From assembly GCA_902825865.1 (NCBI GenBank), contig CADECX010000010.1, positions 17,415 through 81,414 of the forward strand: 64,000 nucleotides of DNA, read 5' to 3'. The translations under genes were made by a program, and so were the position numbers. The stretch's first letter is position 1. Each line of letters starts with the position of its first letter. Under the pieces are notes generated by a model, which ran no database searches, was not told the DNA's origin, and saw only the letters and a list, made by a program, of their open reading frames with translations. The DNA is from an uncultured Alphaproteobacteria bacterium (GTDB taxonomy: Bacteria > Pseudomonadota > Alphaproteobacteria > Micropepsales > Micropepsaceae). This document shows positions 46,454-55,674 of the stretch, piece by piece.

Positions 46454-47053
46454 ATGAACGCATCTCCCAAGGAATTGGCCAAGGCATCGGCAGGCAAGGA
46501 ACCGGGCACGGCCTGGCAAGTCCGTCTGGAAACACCGGCGGATGAGGCGCAAGTCGAGGCGCTGAACGCCGAGGGTTTCGGACCCGGCCGTTTCGCCAAA
46601 TCCGCCTATCGCCTGCGCGAGGGCGTGGCGCCGGTCGCCGCTTTGTCTTTTGTCGCGGTGGAAAAAATGCCGGACGGCAGCGAAGTCCTGCGCGGCTCGG
46701 TGCGCTTCTGGCCGATCCGGGTCGCAGGGCATGAAGAATTGTTGCTGGGCCCGCTGGCGGTTCAAAGCGATCAACGCGGCCGCGGCATCGGCATCGGCTT
46801 GATGCAGGCGGGGATCGCGGCGGCGGGGCAAGGGTCCTGGCGCGCCATCCTGTTGGTGGGCGATGAGCCATATTACACCAAGGTCGGCTTTTCGCGCCTG
46901 CCGCCGGGGCGGGTGAAGTTCCCCGGACCGGTGGATCAGAACCGCATTCTTGGCTTGTCGCTCAAGGCGGGCGAATTGCTCACGCTGTCTGGTGAAGTGC
47001 GCCGCGCCCAGATCGATGAACCGGTGTGTGCCAATGGCGCGGGTGTTGGCTAG
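46454..47053 (+). CDS. GNAT-family N-acetyltransferase (YhbS-like)
   Basis: 199 aa. The acetyl-CoA site is seen as LGPLAVQSDQRGRGIGIGLMQAG (about residues 98-120), preceded by the core strands (VRFWPIRVAG) and followed by ILLVGDEPYYTKVGFSRLP (about 136-155), the order found in YhbS-type enzymes. The N-terminal 20 residues are extra. The substrate cannot be read from sequence. ATG 46454 was chosen over an upstream TTG; ribosome-binding site weak. It is convergent with the large membrane protein gene downstream. Confidence 0.88.
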   Translation: MNASPKELAKASAGKEPGTAWQVRLETPADEAQVEALNAEGFGPGRFAKSAYRLREGVAPVAALSFVAVEKMPDGSEVLRGSVRFWPIRVAGHEELLLGPLAVQSDQRGRGIGIGLMQAGIAAAGQGSWRAILLVGDEPYYTKVGFSRLPPGRVKFPGPVDQNRILGLSLKAGELLTLSGEVRRAQIDEPVCANGAGVG

Positions 47054-47058
47054 CCGCG

Positions 47059-49119
47059 TTAGCGGCCCTCCAATTTCCACGCGAGCAAGAGCGCGCCCAC
47101 GATCAACATCAGCGCCAGCCATTGCGGCAACAGCTTTTCCTGTTCCAGGGCGGTGACGCGATAGGCGCCATTGCTGCGCAGCCCGATCCAGCTTGAGCCG
47201 CTGGCGGTATCATCCGCGCCGACACGCCGGACTTCGGGCACGCCGTCTTCCAGCCAATGCACGCTGCCGCCGCTCGCCTCGGCATTGGGCTTGAGCACTT
47301 CGTCGGTGGCGCGCATATCGGCCACTTCCTTGGGATTGAGCGGCCCCGCCGCGGTGACGGTGGAAAGAATGCCGTCGGTGGCGCGGTAAAGGCCCAATTC
47401 TCCGCCCTTGGTCTCGGCACGCCAGATACCCGGCTCGATGCGGGTCAAGGGCAGGTCCACCACCTTGCCCGACGGCATGGTCAGCTTCACCGCGGGGGTT
47501 TGCTTGGCCATGGTGCGGCGGGTGATACGGACGGTGTCGCCGACAATCGCCGCCGACAAAGCTTCCGATTCCAGCTCCGGTTCCTTCATCAGCCAATGGG
47601 CCAGGCGGCGCAGCAGCTCCGCTTGCGGTCCGCCGCCTTCAAAGCCGCGCGCCCACAGCCAGGCCTGATCCGACATCAACTCCGCCACCCGGCCTTTGCC
47701 GACCCGGTCCAGCACCAACAGTGGCCGGTTGCCGCTGCCCGACATCACGGTCTGGCCCGCGACTTTGTTGGAGCCCAGGATGCGGAACCAGCGGCCCCAT
47801 GTCGGCAGCGTCTTGTCCTGGTTGCGCCCCGCAAGTTCGCGGGTCACCGGATGCGCCAAGCCGTCCTCGGTCAGCATAGGCTTGAAGGGCTGGGTGATGA
47901 CCTCGCCGGTCGGCTGGACCGGCAGCACCTGGCTGAGCGGCGTGCGGTAGATGCTTTCGGGGCCGGCGAATTCCGGGCCCGATGAGATCAGCAGCGCGCC
48001 GCCTTCCGAAACATAGGAGGCGAGGTTGAGGAAATAGGCCAGCGGCAGCACGCCGCGTTCGCTATAGCGGTCGAACACCACCAGATCGAAGGAGCCCAGC
48101 TTTTCCTGAAACAGTTCGCGAGAGGGAAAGGCGATCAGCGACAATTCGTTGATCGGGGTGGAGTCCTGCTTGTCCGGCGGGCGCAGGATGGTGAAATGCA
48201 CCAGATCGACGGACGGATCGGCCTTGAGCAGATTGCGCCATACCCGCTCGCCGGCATGGGGTTCGCCGGACACCAGCAACACCCGCAGGCGGTCGCGCAC
48301 GCCGGAGATGGTCACCACCGCGTGATTGTTTTGCGCCGTCAGTTCGGCGGGACCGGGACCGGCGGAGAGTTCGACCAGATTTTCGCCTTCATGCGACACC
48401 GGCACGCGCACATCGGTGTCCTTGCCCACCGGCACGATGCGCGAACCGAAGGACTTGCCGTCGATGCGGACATCCAGCACGGCGCTGGTCTCGCCGCCCC
48501 CGCCCAGATCGTCCACCCGCAGCCGCAATGTCGCCCATTGTCCGACAATGGCGAAGCGTGCGGCGTTGAGCACGGTGAGCTTGCGGTCGCGCTCGCCGCG
48601 CGATCCCGCCACCAGGACTTGCAGCGGCGCCTTCAAACTCATGGCCTCGGGCGACGGCGCGTCATGCACCTGACCGTCGGTGATCAGGATGGCGCCTGCC
48701 ACCCGTCCTTGCGGAACATCCGCCAAGGCCGCGTTCAAGGCGGCGAAAGCCTGGGTGCCGTTATTCTCGCCGGTGGCGGTGGTGGTGATACTGGTCTCGC
48801 GCAAAACCAAGCCCGGTTGTTGCGCCAATAGCTTTTTGATCTGTGCCCGCGCGCTTTCCGCCTGCGCGGCGCGCTTGCCCAGCGCCATGCTTTGCGAACG
48901 GTCGGTGACGATCACCGCCACATCGTTCAAAGGCGCGTGCTGTTCCTTGACCAGCATGGGACCGGCGAGCGCGAACAACAGCACCGTGAAGGCCAGGCCG
49001 CGCGCCCAGGCGCCCCGGGCGCCGACGGCGAAACCATAGAGCGTGATCAGCAGCGCCAGCGCGATCAGCACCGCCAGGGCGGAAAGCGGAATGACGGGAG
49101 CAAAGGCCAGCCTGGTCAT
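47059..49119 (-). CDS. Large membrane protein with vWA-like/amidotransferase-like domain, MoxR operon
   Basis: 686 aa. Two N-terminal helices (about residues 8-28 and 36-56) precede a periplasmic-type region with a von Willebrand-like start (VAVIVTDRSQSMALGKRAA, with DxSxS). Further in are beta-rich parts and a class I glutamine-amidotransferase-like stretch (FDLVVFDRYSERGVLPLAYFLNLASYVSEGGALLISSGPEF). One C-terminal helix (LPQWLALMLIVGALLLAWKLEGR) ends it. This protein always accompanies MoxR/DUF58/DUF4159 in Alphaproteobacteria; its exact role is unknown. The start overlaps the end of the DUF4159 gene (ATGA). Confidence 0.85.
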   Translation of the reverse strand: MTRLAFAPVIPLSALAVLIALALLITLYGFAVGARGAWARGLAFTVLLFALAGPMLVKEQHAPLNDVAVIVTDRSQSMALGKRAAQAESARAQIKKLLAQQPGLVLRETSITTTATGENNGTQAFAALNAALADVPQGRVAGAILITDGQVHDAPSPEAMSLKAPLQVLVAGSRGERDRKLTVLNAARFAIVGQWATLRLRVDDLGGGGETSAVLDVRIDGKSFGSRIVPVGKDTDVRVPVSHEGENLVELSAGPGPAELTAQNNHAVVTISGVRDRLRVLLVSGEPHAGERVWRNLLKADPSVDLVHFTILRPPDKQDSTPINELSLIAFPSRELFQEKLGSFDLVVFDRYSERGVLPLAYFLNLASYVSEGGALLISSGPEFAGPESIYRTPLSQVLPVQPTGEVITQPFKPMLTEDGLAHPVTRELAGRNQDKTLPTWGRWFRILGSNKVAGQTVMSGSGNRPLLVLDRVGKGRVAELMSDQAWLWARGFEGGGPQAELLRRLAHWLMKEPELESEALSAAIVGDTVRITRRTMAKQTPAVKLTMPSGKVVDLPLTRIEPGIWRAETKGGELGLYRATDGILSTVTAAGPLNPKEVADMRATDEVLKPNAEASGGSVHWLEDGVPEVRRVGADDTASGSSWIGLRSNGAYRVTALEQEKLLPQWLALMLIVGALLLAWKLEGR

Positions 49120-51827
49120 TGCGGCACCCGCTCATTGCCCAGCCGCTGCAACAGGGCCGGCGCATGCACCACATCGGCTTTGTAATTTCCGGTCAGGGCA
49201 TACATCACCAGATTGATGCCGAAGCGGAAGGCCATCTCGCGCTGCAATTCTCCGCCCGGCGAAGGCGTGGACATGAAACGGCCATTGGAATCCACCGCCC
49301 AGGCGCTGGCCCAGTCATTGCCGCCGACAATCACCGGCGACACGCCATCGCCGCCGCGCGCCGGCGGCGCGCCATTCTTGGGCGCCGGCGGCAAGGCCTC
49401 GACCCATAATTTGCCGCCGCTCCAGCGCCCCGGAAAATCGCGCAGAATATAAAAGGTCTTGGTCAGGACATGATCGGCCGGCACCGGCTCCAGTGGCGGC
49501 AAATCCAGCGCCGTTGTCAGCCGCCGCAAGGTCTGTTCGCCCGGCGAAGAGGGACCGCGCACCGCGCCCAGGGTGAAATCGCGGGTATCGAACAGGATGG
49601 TGCCGCCGTTGCGCATATAGTCGGCGATACGCGACAACGCCTTTGGCGATGGGGTTTTGGCGCGCGGGTCCATCGGCCAGTAGAGCAACGGATAAAGCGA
49701 AAGATCGTCGCGCTCCGGATCCACGCCCAAGGGTTCCGGCGGCTCGTAGGAGGTGCGGGCTCTGAGCATATAGCTCAGACCGGTCAGTCCCGCCTGGCTC
49801 ACCGAATCCACATCGGCCAGGCCTGTTTTTACATAGGCGAGATGGGTGTCCAAAGCGGCCTTCTCGCTTATCGGCCCTTGCGCCCGCGCTTGAGGGACGA
49901 CAAGCACAAAGGTCAGGAGGACGGCCGACGCCCAACGGAGTTTGCGCGGGGTAAAGCCGCGCAACAGCAGCGAGATCAGCGCATCCAGCAGCAGCAACGC
50001 CATGGCGGCGGCCAGCAGATAGGGCTCCAGCGCACGGGCATGGGTGTTGCCGTAAGCCTGCAGGCTGCTGTCCGGCAAAGGCCTGAGCCGATCCTCGGCG
50101 CGCACGATATTCAGCGCGCTTTCCACTTCATGCGCGCCATAAAGGCCCGGCGGATGCCGCGGCGAAACCCGCACGCGCGAGAAGCCCTTGGCTGGTATGG
50201 GCGCGACATCGGACGGAGGCGCCATGGCATGGCCGAATCCGTCCAGCAGCGAGACCGGCGGCAGGCTGGTCAGTCCGGCCAGTTCGCGCGCCGGCGTGCC
50301 CGCCGACAGCGCCAGCAGCCGCTTGAGCATGTCGACATAGAGTCCCGACAGCGGCAAGGTCGACCAGCCCGGACTGGCGGAGGTGTGGAACATCACAATC
50401 CAGCCCGAGCCCATGGCTTGGGCGGTGATCAGCGGCGTGCCGTCGGCCAATTGCGCCCAGGTGCGGTTTTGCGCCTCGGCGGAGGGCTCGGCCAGAACCT
50501 GGCGGGTCACGGTCACTTCGGCGGGAATCTCCAGCCCGTTGAAGGGGCTGGTGGCAGTGAAGGGCGACAGATGCTGCGGCGCCGACCAGGCCATGGCGCT
50601 GCCCAGATAACGCCCGCCCACCCGCAGCTTGACCGGTACCAGGTCATCGGTGCCGTTCGTGGTGCGCTCGCCCGCGAAGCGGATCAGCACGCCGCCTTTG
50701 CTGACGAAATCCTTCACCCTGTCCATGTCGGCGCCATTGATCTTGGCGACATCGGCCAACAGCAGCACCGAGATGCGCTTGTCGAGAAGTTGCCCGATGC
50801 CGCCTTTGGCGATTTCGGCATAGGGCGACAGCGCACGCTCCAGATAGTAAACGTCGGACAGTATGGGTTGGGCTTCGCTGCTGGCATTTTCCGAAACAAT
50901 GCCGGCGCTGCGCTGGGCGGCGCCGCGATCCAGCAATTGCACCGCGCCGGCGCTTTCCTCGCCCGCGATGGCCAGCCTTGTGGTGGCGTTCCGCACTTCC
51001 ATGGGAAGAGAAATGTGGCCCTGGGCGCGGGTCTCGCCGCGCTTGAAGTGCAGCCTGGTGGCGGCCAGGGTTTCGCCGCGCACGCCCAGCGCGCCGGCTT
51101 CGACGTCTTGCGGCGCCCCGGCATTGGCGCGGATGGCGGTAAGCGAGAAACCGCTGGCGTCGCGGGTTACCGGCAACAAGCCGAGCGGGCTGTGGGTGGG
51201 CGCGAACAGGCTGACGCCGCCATAGCGCTTGAAGGCGTCGCGCAACGCCTTGCTGCCCGCATCGTCGATGCCGTCGGTCAGCCAGTAAAGCGCCGGCGGG
51301 GCGGCGAAGTTGAAGCGGCCCAGTGCGGCGGCGGCGGCGGCGCGGTCTCCCGGCCAGGGCATCGGTTTCAGTTCTCTCGTGATGCGCGCGGCCTCGCCTT
51401 CATTGAGCAATCCGGTAGGCACTGAACCCGCGGTGGGAATGATCGCCACCGGGCGTCCTCGGGCACTGCGCAAGAGATCGGTGATCAATTCCTGCCGCGC
51501 TTCCCAGTCCCTGGCCCCCGTCCAGCCATTATCCACCACCAGCACCAACGGACCGGTGGTCATCAGCTTGGGGCTGCGGCCGAGCAAGGGATCGGCCAGG
51601 GCCAGGATCAACAAGGCCGCCGCCAGCAGGCGCAGCAAGAGCAGCCACCAAGGCGTTTTGGCGGGTGTCTGTTCCTCGTCTTGCAGTCCGCGCAGCAAGC
51701 GCAGCGGCGGAAACAAGGTTCTGCGCGGCAGAGGCGGCGTGACCCGCAGCAGCCACCACAGCACCGGCAAGGCAAGCAGCGCCGTCAGGATGAGTGGTGT
51801 TCCGAAGCTCAGCGGGAATCCGAACAC
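49116..51827 (-). CDS. BatA-N/DUF4159-domain membrane protein
   Basis: 903 aa. N-terminal 'aerotolerance' BatA-type part with two helices (FGTPLILTALLALPVLWWLLRV; LLLLRLLAAALLILALADPLL). It then has a vWA-like region (LVLVVDNGWTGARDWEARQELITDLL), a central helix (about residues 605-625), a second signal-like helix (LRWASAVLLTFVLVVPQARAQ, about 635), and a C-terminal DUF4159 domain (about 650-903) with LSLYPLLYWPMDPRA and RNGGTILFDTRDF. The layout equals other alphaproteobacterial members. It probably assembles with the other products of this operon at the inner membrane. It follows the DUF58 gene by 3 bp. Confidence 0.88.
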   Translation of the reverse strand: MFGFPLSFGTPLILTALLALPVLWWLLRVTPPLPRRTLFPPLRLLRGLQDEEQTPAKTPWWLLLLRLLAAALLILALADPLLGRSPKLMTTGPLVLVVDNGWTGARDWEARQELITDLLRSARGRPVAIIPTAGSVPTGLLNEGEAARITRELKPMPWPGDRAAAAAALGRFNFAAPPALYWLTDGIDDAGSKALRDAFKRYGGVSLFAPTHSPLGLLPVTRDASGFSLTAIRANAGAPQDVEAGALGVRGETLAATRLHFKRGETRAQGHISLPMEVRNATTRLAIAGEESAGAVQLLDRGAAQRSAGIVSENASSEAQPILSDVYYLERALSPYAEIAKGGIGQLLDKRISVLLLADVAKINGADMDRVKDFVSKGGVLIRFAGERTTNGTDDLVPVKLRVGGRYLGSAMAWSAPQHLSPFTATSPFNGLEIPAEVTVTRQVLAEPSAEAQNRTWAQLADGTPLITAQAMGSGWIVMFHTSASPGWSTLPLSGLYVDMLKRLLALSAGTPARELAGLTSLPPVSLLDGFGHAMAPPSDVAPIPAKGFSRVRVSPRHPPGLYGAHEVESALNIVRAEDRLRPLPDSSLQAYGNTHARALEPYLLAAAMALLLLDALISLLLRGFTPRKLRWASAVLLTFVLVVPQARAQGPISEKAALDTHLAYVKTGLADVDSVSQAGLTGLSYMLRARTSYEPPEPLGVDPERDDLSLYPLLYWPMDPRAKTPSPKALSRIADYMRNGGTILFDTRDFTLGAVRGPSSPGEQTLRRLTTALDLPPLEPVPADHVLTKTFYILRDFPGRWSGGKLWVEALPPAPKNGAPPARGGDGVSPVIVGGNDWASAWAVDSNGRFMSTPSPGGELQREMAFRFGINLVMYALTGNYKADVVHAPALLQRLGNERVPQ

Positions 51828-51830
51828 GGT

Positions 51831-52682
51831 TTAGGTACCGCCGATGGCGGCGTGCAGGGCTATCAGTGAAGCCTGCGGCGCGTGATCGGTGCGATGAACC
51901 GTGCAAGTCCAGCCCAATTTTGCCGCCGCTTGGGCGACACGCTCGCCATGGGCCGTGAAACGGGTGCGGTAAGAGGCGCGCACCCGCTCGGCGCGGCCGA
52001 AGATTTCGTCTTCGCCGCCGCGCGGCGATTCAAAACGGGTGCGGCCGGAATAGGGAAAGTCCTCCTCCGCCGGGTCGACGATACGCACCAGATGGCCTTC
52101 GACGCCGCGCTGCGACAGCATCTTCATCGCATCGAAAACGTCTTCGTCCAGGAAATCGCTGAACCAGACCAGCTGGTTGCCGCGCGAAAACGGCACCAAC
52201 GGCGGCAAGGCGCTGCGCCCCGAGGCGAACATGGCGCGGCCCATGCGGGTCAGGGCCAGGCGCGAGGCAGCAGGCGCGCCTTCCATGCCGGTAAATCCCA
52301 CGCGCTCGCCACCACGCACCAACAGCGAGGCCAGTGCCAGCAGCAACAGGTCGGCGCGGGCGCGCTTGGTCACCGCGCCGGACTTGAAACTCATATTGGC
52401 GCTGGCATCGCGCCAGAACCATACGGTCTGGGCGGCTTCCCACTCCCGCTCGCGCACAAAAATATGCTGCGACTTTGCGGATTGGCGCCAGTCGATCGCC
52501 GAGGAAGCATCGGGGCTGGCATAGCGGCGGAACTGCCAGAAGCTTTCGCCGATACCAGCGCGCCGCTTGCCATGCACGCCCAGACTCACCGACGCTGCCA
52601 GATGATCGGCCTCCACCATCAGCGGTGGAAGTCCGGCCGACAGGCCATCGGCTTCATGCTGAAGCGCGGAGAACTGGGTCAA
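51831..52682 (-). CDS. DUF58-domain protein
   Basis: 283 aa soluble protein. The DUF58 core is at about residues 30-240: HGKRRAGIGESFWQFRRYASPDASSAIDWRQSAKSQHIFVREREWE and the WFWRDASANMSF stretch (vWA-like, with D-A-S-A-N in place of DxSxS). It ends with HRTDHAPQASLIALHAAI. DUF58 proteins work with MoxR ATPases, probably as their substrates or adaptors in envelope-protein maturation. It is 26 bp behind moxR and in the same operon. The function of the family is not settled. Confidence 0.9.
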   Translation of the reverse strand: MTQFSALQHEADGLSAGLPPLMVEADHLAASVSLGVHGKRRAGIGESFWQFRRYASPDASSAIDWRQSAKSQHIFVREREWEAAQTVWFWRDASANMSFKSGAVTKRARADLLLLALASLLVRGGERVGFTGMEGAPAASRLALTRMGRAMFASGRSALPPLVPFSRGNQLVWFSDFLDEDVFDAMKMLSQRGVEGHLVRIVDPAEEDFPYSGRTRFESPRGGEDEIFGRAERVRASYRTRFTAHGERVAQAAAKLGWTCTVHRTDHAPQASLIALHAAIGGT

Positions 52683-52708
52683 GACGGGCCTATATCAAAA
52701 GAGACTCT

Positions 52709-53704
52709 TCAGAAGAGACTTTGGCAAAGCCGCGCGATCACATGCGCGGTCGTGACCCCTTCGGCGCGAGCGGAGAAATTCAAGGCCATGCGATGGCGCA
52801 GCACCGGCCCGGCCAACGCCACCACATCGTCGGTGGAAGGCGCAAAGCGCCCGTCCAAGAGCGCTCGGGCACGCACCGCCAGCATCAAGGCCTGGCTGGC
52901 GCGGGGTCCTGGACCCCAGGCGATCTGTCCGCCATTGGCCTGATCGGCATCGGGGCGCGCGGCGCGCACCAGGGACAGAATGGCTTCCATCACCTGTTCG
53001 CCCACCGGAATGCGGCGCACCAGATTTTGCGCTTCTTGCAGGTCTTCCGGCCCGCAGACGCGGGATGCGGCCTTTTCATCACCCATGGTGGTCGCCAGCA
53101 GCATGCGGCGCTCGGCATCCAGGTCGGGATAACCGACATCGATCTGCAGCAGGAAGCGGTCGAGCTGGGCTTCGGGCAAAGGATAGGTGCCTTCCTGCTC
53201 CAGCGGATTCTGGGTCGCCAGCACATGGAACAGCCGGGGCAGGTCGTGGCGGGCGCCCGCCACCGTGACATGCTTTTCCTGCATCGCCTGCAACAGCGCC
53301 GACTGGGTGCGCGGGCTGGCGCGGTTGATTTCGTCGGCCATCAGCAATTGGGTGAAGACCGGGCCATGGATGAAACGGAAGGCGCGCTGGCCGCTGCTGC
53401 TTTCCTCCATCACTTCCGAACCGGTGATGTCTCCGGGCATCAGGTCGGGGGTGAATTGCACGCGCCGCGTGTCCAGCCCCATCACGATGCCCAGCGTGTC
53501 CACCAGCTTGGTCTTGGCCAGGCCGGGCACGCCGATCAAAAGGCCATGGCCGCCGGCCAAAAGCGTGACCAGGGTTTGTTCGACCACCTCATCCTGGCCG
53601 AAGATCACGGCGTTCAATCCGGCCCGCACCTTGGCGAAGGTTTCGGCCGAGGCCGACAGGCGTTTGCCGGCTTCGCGCTCTTCTGGAATGTCCACTTTGT
53701 TCAT
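52709..53704 (-). CDS. MoxR-family AAA ATPase
   Basis: 331 aa. Walker A is GVPGLAKTKL (about residue 65) and Walker B is LLMADEINRASPRTQSALLQAM (about 125). Sensor 1 is FHVLATQNPLEQEGTYPLPEAQLDRF (about 165-190), a MoxR signature. It is a cytoplasmic chaperone-like ATPase that acts with the DUF58 and vWA proteins encoded downstream. ATG 53704 has AGGA six bases upstream; the frame extends 21 codons further without support. It is first of the four-gene operon and divergent from the Nudix gene. Confidence 0.93.
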   Translation of the reverse strand: MNKVDIPEEREAGKRLSASAETFAKVRAGLNAVIFGQDEVVEQTLVTLLAGGHGLLIGVPGLAKTKLVDTLGIVMGLDTRRVQFTPDLMPGDITGSEVMEESSSGQRAFRFIHGPVFTQLLMADEINRASPRTQSALLQAMQEKHVTVAGARHDLPRLFHVLATQNPLEQEGTYPLPEAQLDRFLLQIDVGYPDLDAERRMLLATTMGDEKAASRVCGPEDLQEAQNLVRRIPVGEQVMEAILSLVRAARPDADQANGGQIAWGPGPRASQALMLAVRARALLDGRFAPSTDDVVALAGPVLRHRMALNFSARAEGVTTAHVIARLCQSLF

Positions 53705-53854
53705 GCGGGGTCCTGAAGCTTGCCGGGGTTTGGCGTTATGTTGCACCGTTGGGCGTGAAGGGTGCAACCCCGGATATGGCTTTAAATTTCAACGGAAAAG
53801 CGCCAATTGTGGCCTCATGGCGGCATTGAGCAACTTCGACAATATGGGGCGCGC

Positions 53855-54454
53855 GTGAAAGTCGCGCCCGAGCAATTGCGAGCCCTGCTGCCGCAGCAGC
53901 TGCCGGATCTCACCCGGCATGACGATTACGACGGCATGCCGCCCGGGGCCGGCGCGGTCAAGGCGGCGGTGCTGTTGCCGGTGATCCTGCGCGGTGAGCC
54001 CAGCCTGGTGTTCACCCGACGCACCGAAAGCCTGGCGCGGCATAGCGGCCAGGTGAGTTTCCCCGGCGGACGCAGCGAGGCCGGCGACCTTACGCCGGTG
54101 GAGACGGCGCTGCGCGAGACCTTTGAGGAGACCGGCATCGCCGCCTCTTTTGTCACCGTGGCCGGCTATCTTGACCGTTATCTCACCGGCACCGGCTTCG
54201 ATATTCAGCCGGTGGTGGGACTGTTGGCCGATGGCTTTGCCCTGACACCGGACCCGCGCGAAGTGGCGGAGATTTTCGAGGTGCCGCTGGCCTTTCTTTG
54301 CGATCCCGCCAACCGGCGGCGCGAAAGCCGCGAGATCGGGGGGCGCAAGCGCAATTTCTATGCCTTCACGTACCGGGATCATGAAATCTGGGGCGCCACC
54401 GCCGCCATCGTGGTCAATCTGGCCGAGCGCCTCCGTGCTATAAACGAATCGTGA
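53855..54454 (+). CDS. Nudix hydrolase, CoA-pyrophosphatase type
   Basis: 199 aa. The Nudix box is complete (GGRSEAGDLTPVETALRETFEETG, seen in two parts around residue 80), and upstream LARHSGQVSFPGG is the CoA-pyrophosphatase/NudL (UPF0035) signature. It likely cleaves CoA or related nucleotides. GTG 53855 is the start, with GGGG five bases before it. That GTG overlaps the TGA of a 13-codon ORF (53,817-53,858, MAALSNFDNMGRA), which could couple translation. Alphaproteobacteria often have a DUF1285 gene here; this mini-ORF takes its place. The stop overlaps the cca GTG (GTGA). Confidence 0.9.
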   Translation: MKVAPEQLRALLPQQLPDLTRHDDYDGMPPGAGAVKAAVLLPVILRGEPSLVFTRRTESLARHSGQVSFPGGRSEAGDLTPVETALRETFEETGIAASFVTVAGYLDRYLTGTGFDIQPVVGLLADGFALTPDPREVAEIFEVPLAFLCDPANRRRESREIGGRKRNFYAFTYRDHEIWGATAAIVVNLAERLRAINES

Positions 54455-55674
54455 AGATTGATCCTGCGTTGCATGGCTGGATGACCGCGCCCGAGACCTT
54501 GGTGGTGATGGGCGCCCTGGGCGAAGCGCGTTTTGTCGGCGGTGCCGTGCGCAATGCGCTGCTCGGTGTTCCGGTGGTGGATGTCGACATCGCCGTGCCG
54601 ATGCCGCCCGAAGAAGCGCTGGCGCGGCTGAGGGCCAAGAATATCAAAGTGGTGGAGACGGGACTGGATCACGGCACCGTCACGGCCATTGCCGGCACGC
54701 ATGCCTTTGAAGTCACATCCCTGCGCCGTGATGTCCAAACCGATGGCCGTCACGCCACCGTCGCCTTCACCGACGATTGGGCCGAGGATGCGGCGCGGCG
54801 CGATTTCACCATCAATGCGCTTTATGCCACCGCCGATGGTGAGATTTTCGATTATGCCACCGGGGTCGAGGATCTGATCGCGGGCAGGGTGCGGTTCATG
54901 GGCGATGCGCGCGCCCGCATCGCCGAGGATTATTTGCGGGTGCTGCGGCTGTTCCGCTTTCATGCCTGGTACGGCAAAGGCGAGATCAATGCCGAAGGCT
55001 TGCGCGCCGCCGCCCTGGCCAAGGACAAGCTCAAGAGCCTGTCGGCGGAACGCATCGCCAAGGAATTGTTGCGTCTGTTGGAGGCCGCCCATCCCGTGCC
55101 GGTGCTGCGGGTTATGGCGGCGACCGGAATCCTGTCTTTGCTGTTGCCGGGCGCGTTGCAGCTGGTTCGGCTGGAAAAGCTGGCGCAATTGGAAGCGGAA
55201 AACCGGTTTCCCGGCGACGCGGTGCTGCGTTTGGCGGCCTTGCTGCCCGACGGCGCATCGGCCGCCCAGGCTGCTGCCGATGCCTTGCGATTGTCCAATG
55301 CGTCACGCGGCCGGCTGGGGAACGCGCTGGGTGGTGAAAAGGTCGGCGCGCAAATCTCCGCGTCCGAAGCGCGGCGGCTGCTCTACCGGATCGGCGCGGC
55401 GAGCTTCAAGGACAAGGTCATGCTGCAATGGGCCGGCGCGCCGCAAAGCACGGCGGGCGCCTGGCGGATGCTGCTGGAGATGGCGGACAATTGGCAGCGG
55501 CCGCGTTTCGTCCTGACTGGGCGCGATGTGATGCAGGCGGGCATTCCGCAAGGCCCCGATGTCGGACGGTTGTTGGCCCAGGTCGAGGACTGGTGGGTGG
55601 AAGGCGATTTCGCCGCCAGCGAAAGCGCGCTCAGGGACCGGCTCAAAATGGCGGTCGATCAGGCCCGCGCATGA
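54451..55674 (+). CDS. cca: CCA tRNA nucleotidyltransferase / poly(A) polymerase family
   Basis: 407 aa. The nucleotidyltransferase head shows ARFVGGAVRNALLG and VVDVDIAV (catalytic Asp pair; the G-G-x-V-R-[DN] motif has Asn where most have Asp), then GTVTAIAGTHAFEVTSLRRDVQTDGRHATVAF, RRDFTINALYA, and the neck with EDYLRVLRLFRFHAWY. This is the class II CCA-enzyme order. It adds or repairs the CCA end of tRNAs. GTG 54451 overlaps the Nudix stop. The stop overlaps the next ATG (ATGA), so three genes form one operon. Confidence 0.93.
   Translation: MKIDPALHGWMTAPETLVVMGALGEARFVGGAVRNALLGVPVVDVDIAVPMPPEEALARLRAKNIKVVETGLDHGTVTAIAGTHAFEVTSLRRDVQTDGRHATVAFTDDWAEDAARRDFTINALYATADGEIFDYATGVEDLIAGRVRFMGDARARIAEDYLRVLRLFRFHAWYGKGEINAEGLRAAALAKDKLKSLSAERIAKELLRLLEAAHPVPVLRVMAATGILSLLLPGALQLVRLEKLAQLEAENRFPGDAVLRLAALLPDGASAAQAAADALRLSNASRGRLGNALGGEKVGAQISASEARRLLYRIGAASFKDKVMLQWAGAPQSTAGAWRMLLEMADNWQRPRFVLTGRDVMQAGIPQGPDVGRLLAQVEDWWVEGDFAASESALRDRLKMAVDQARA

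Noticed and set aside
49470..51425. 651-aa plus-strand frame inside the DUF4159 gene
   Set aside because: Arg/Gln/Gly-rich antisense shadow of a well-supported gene.
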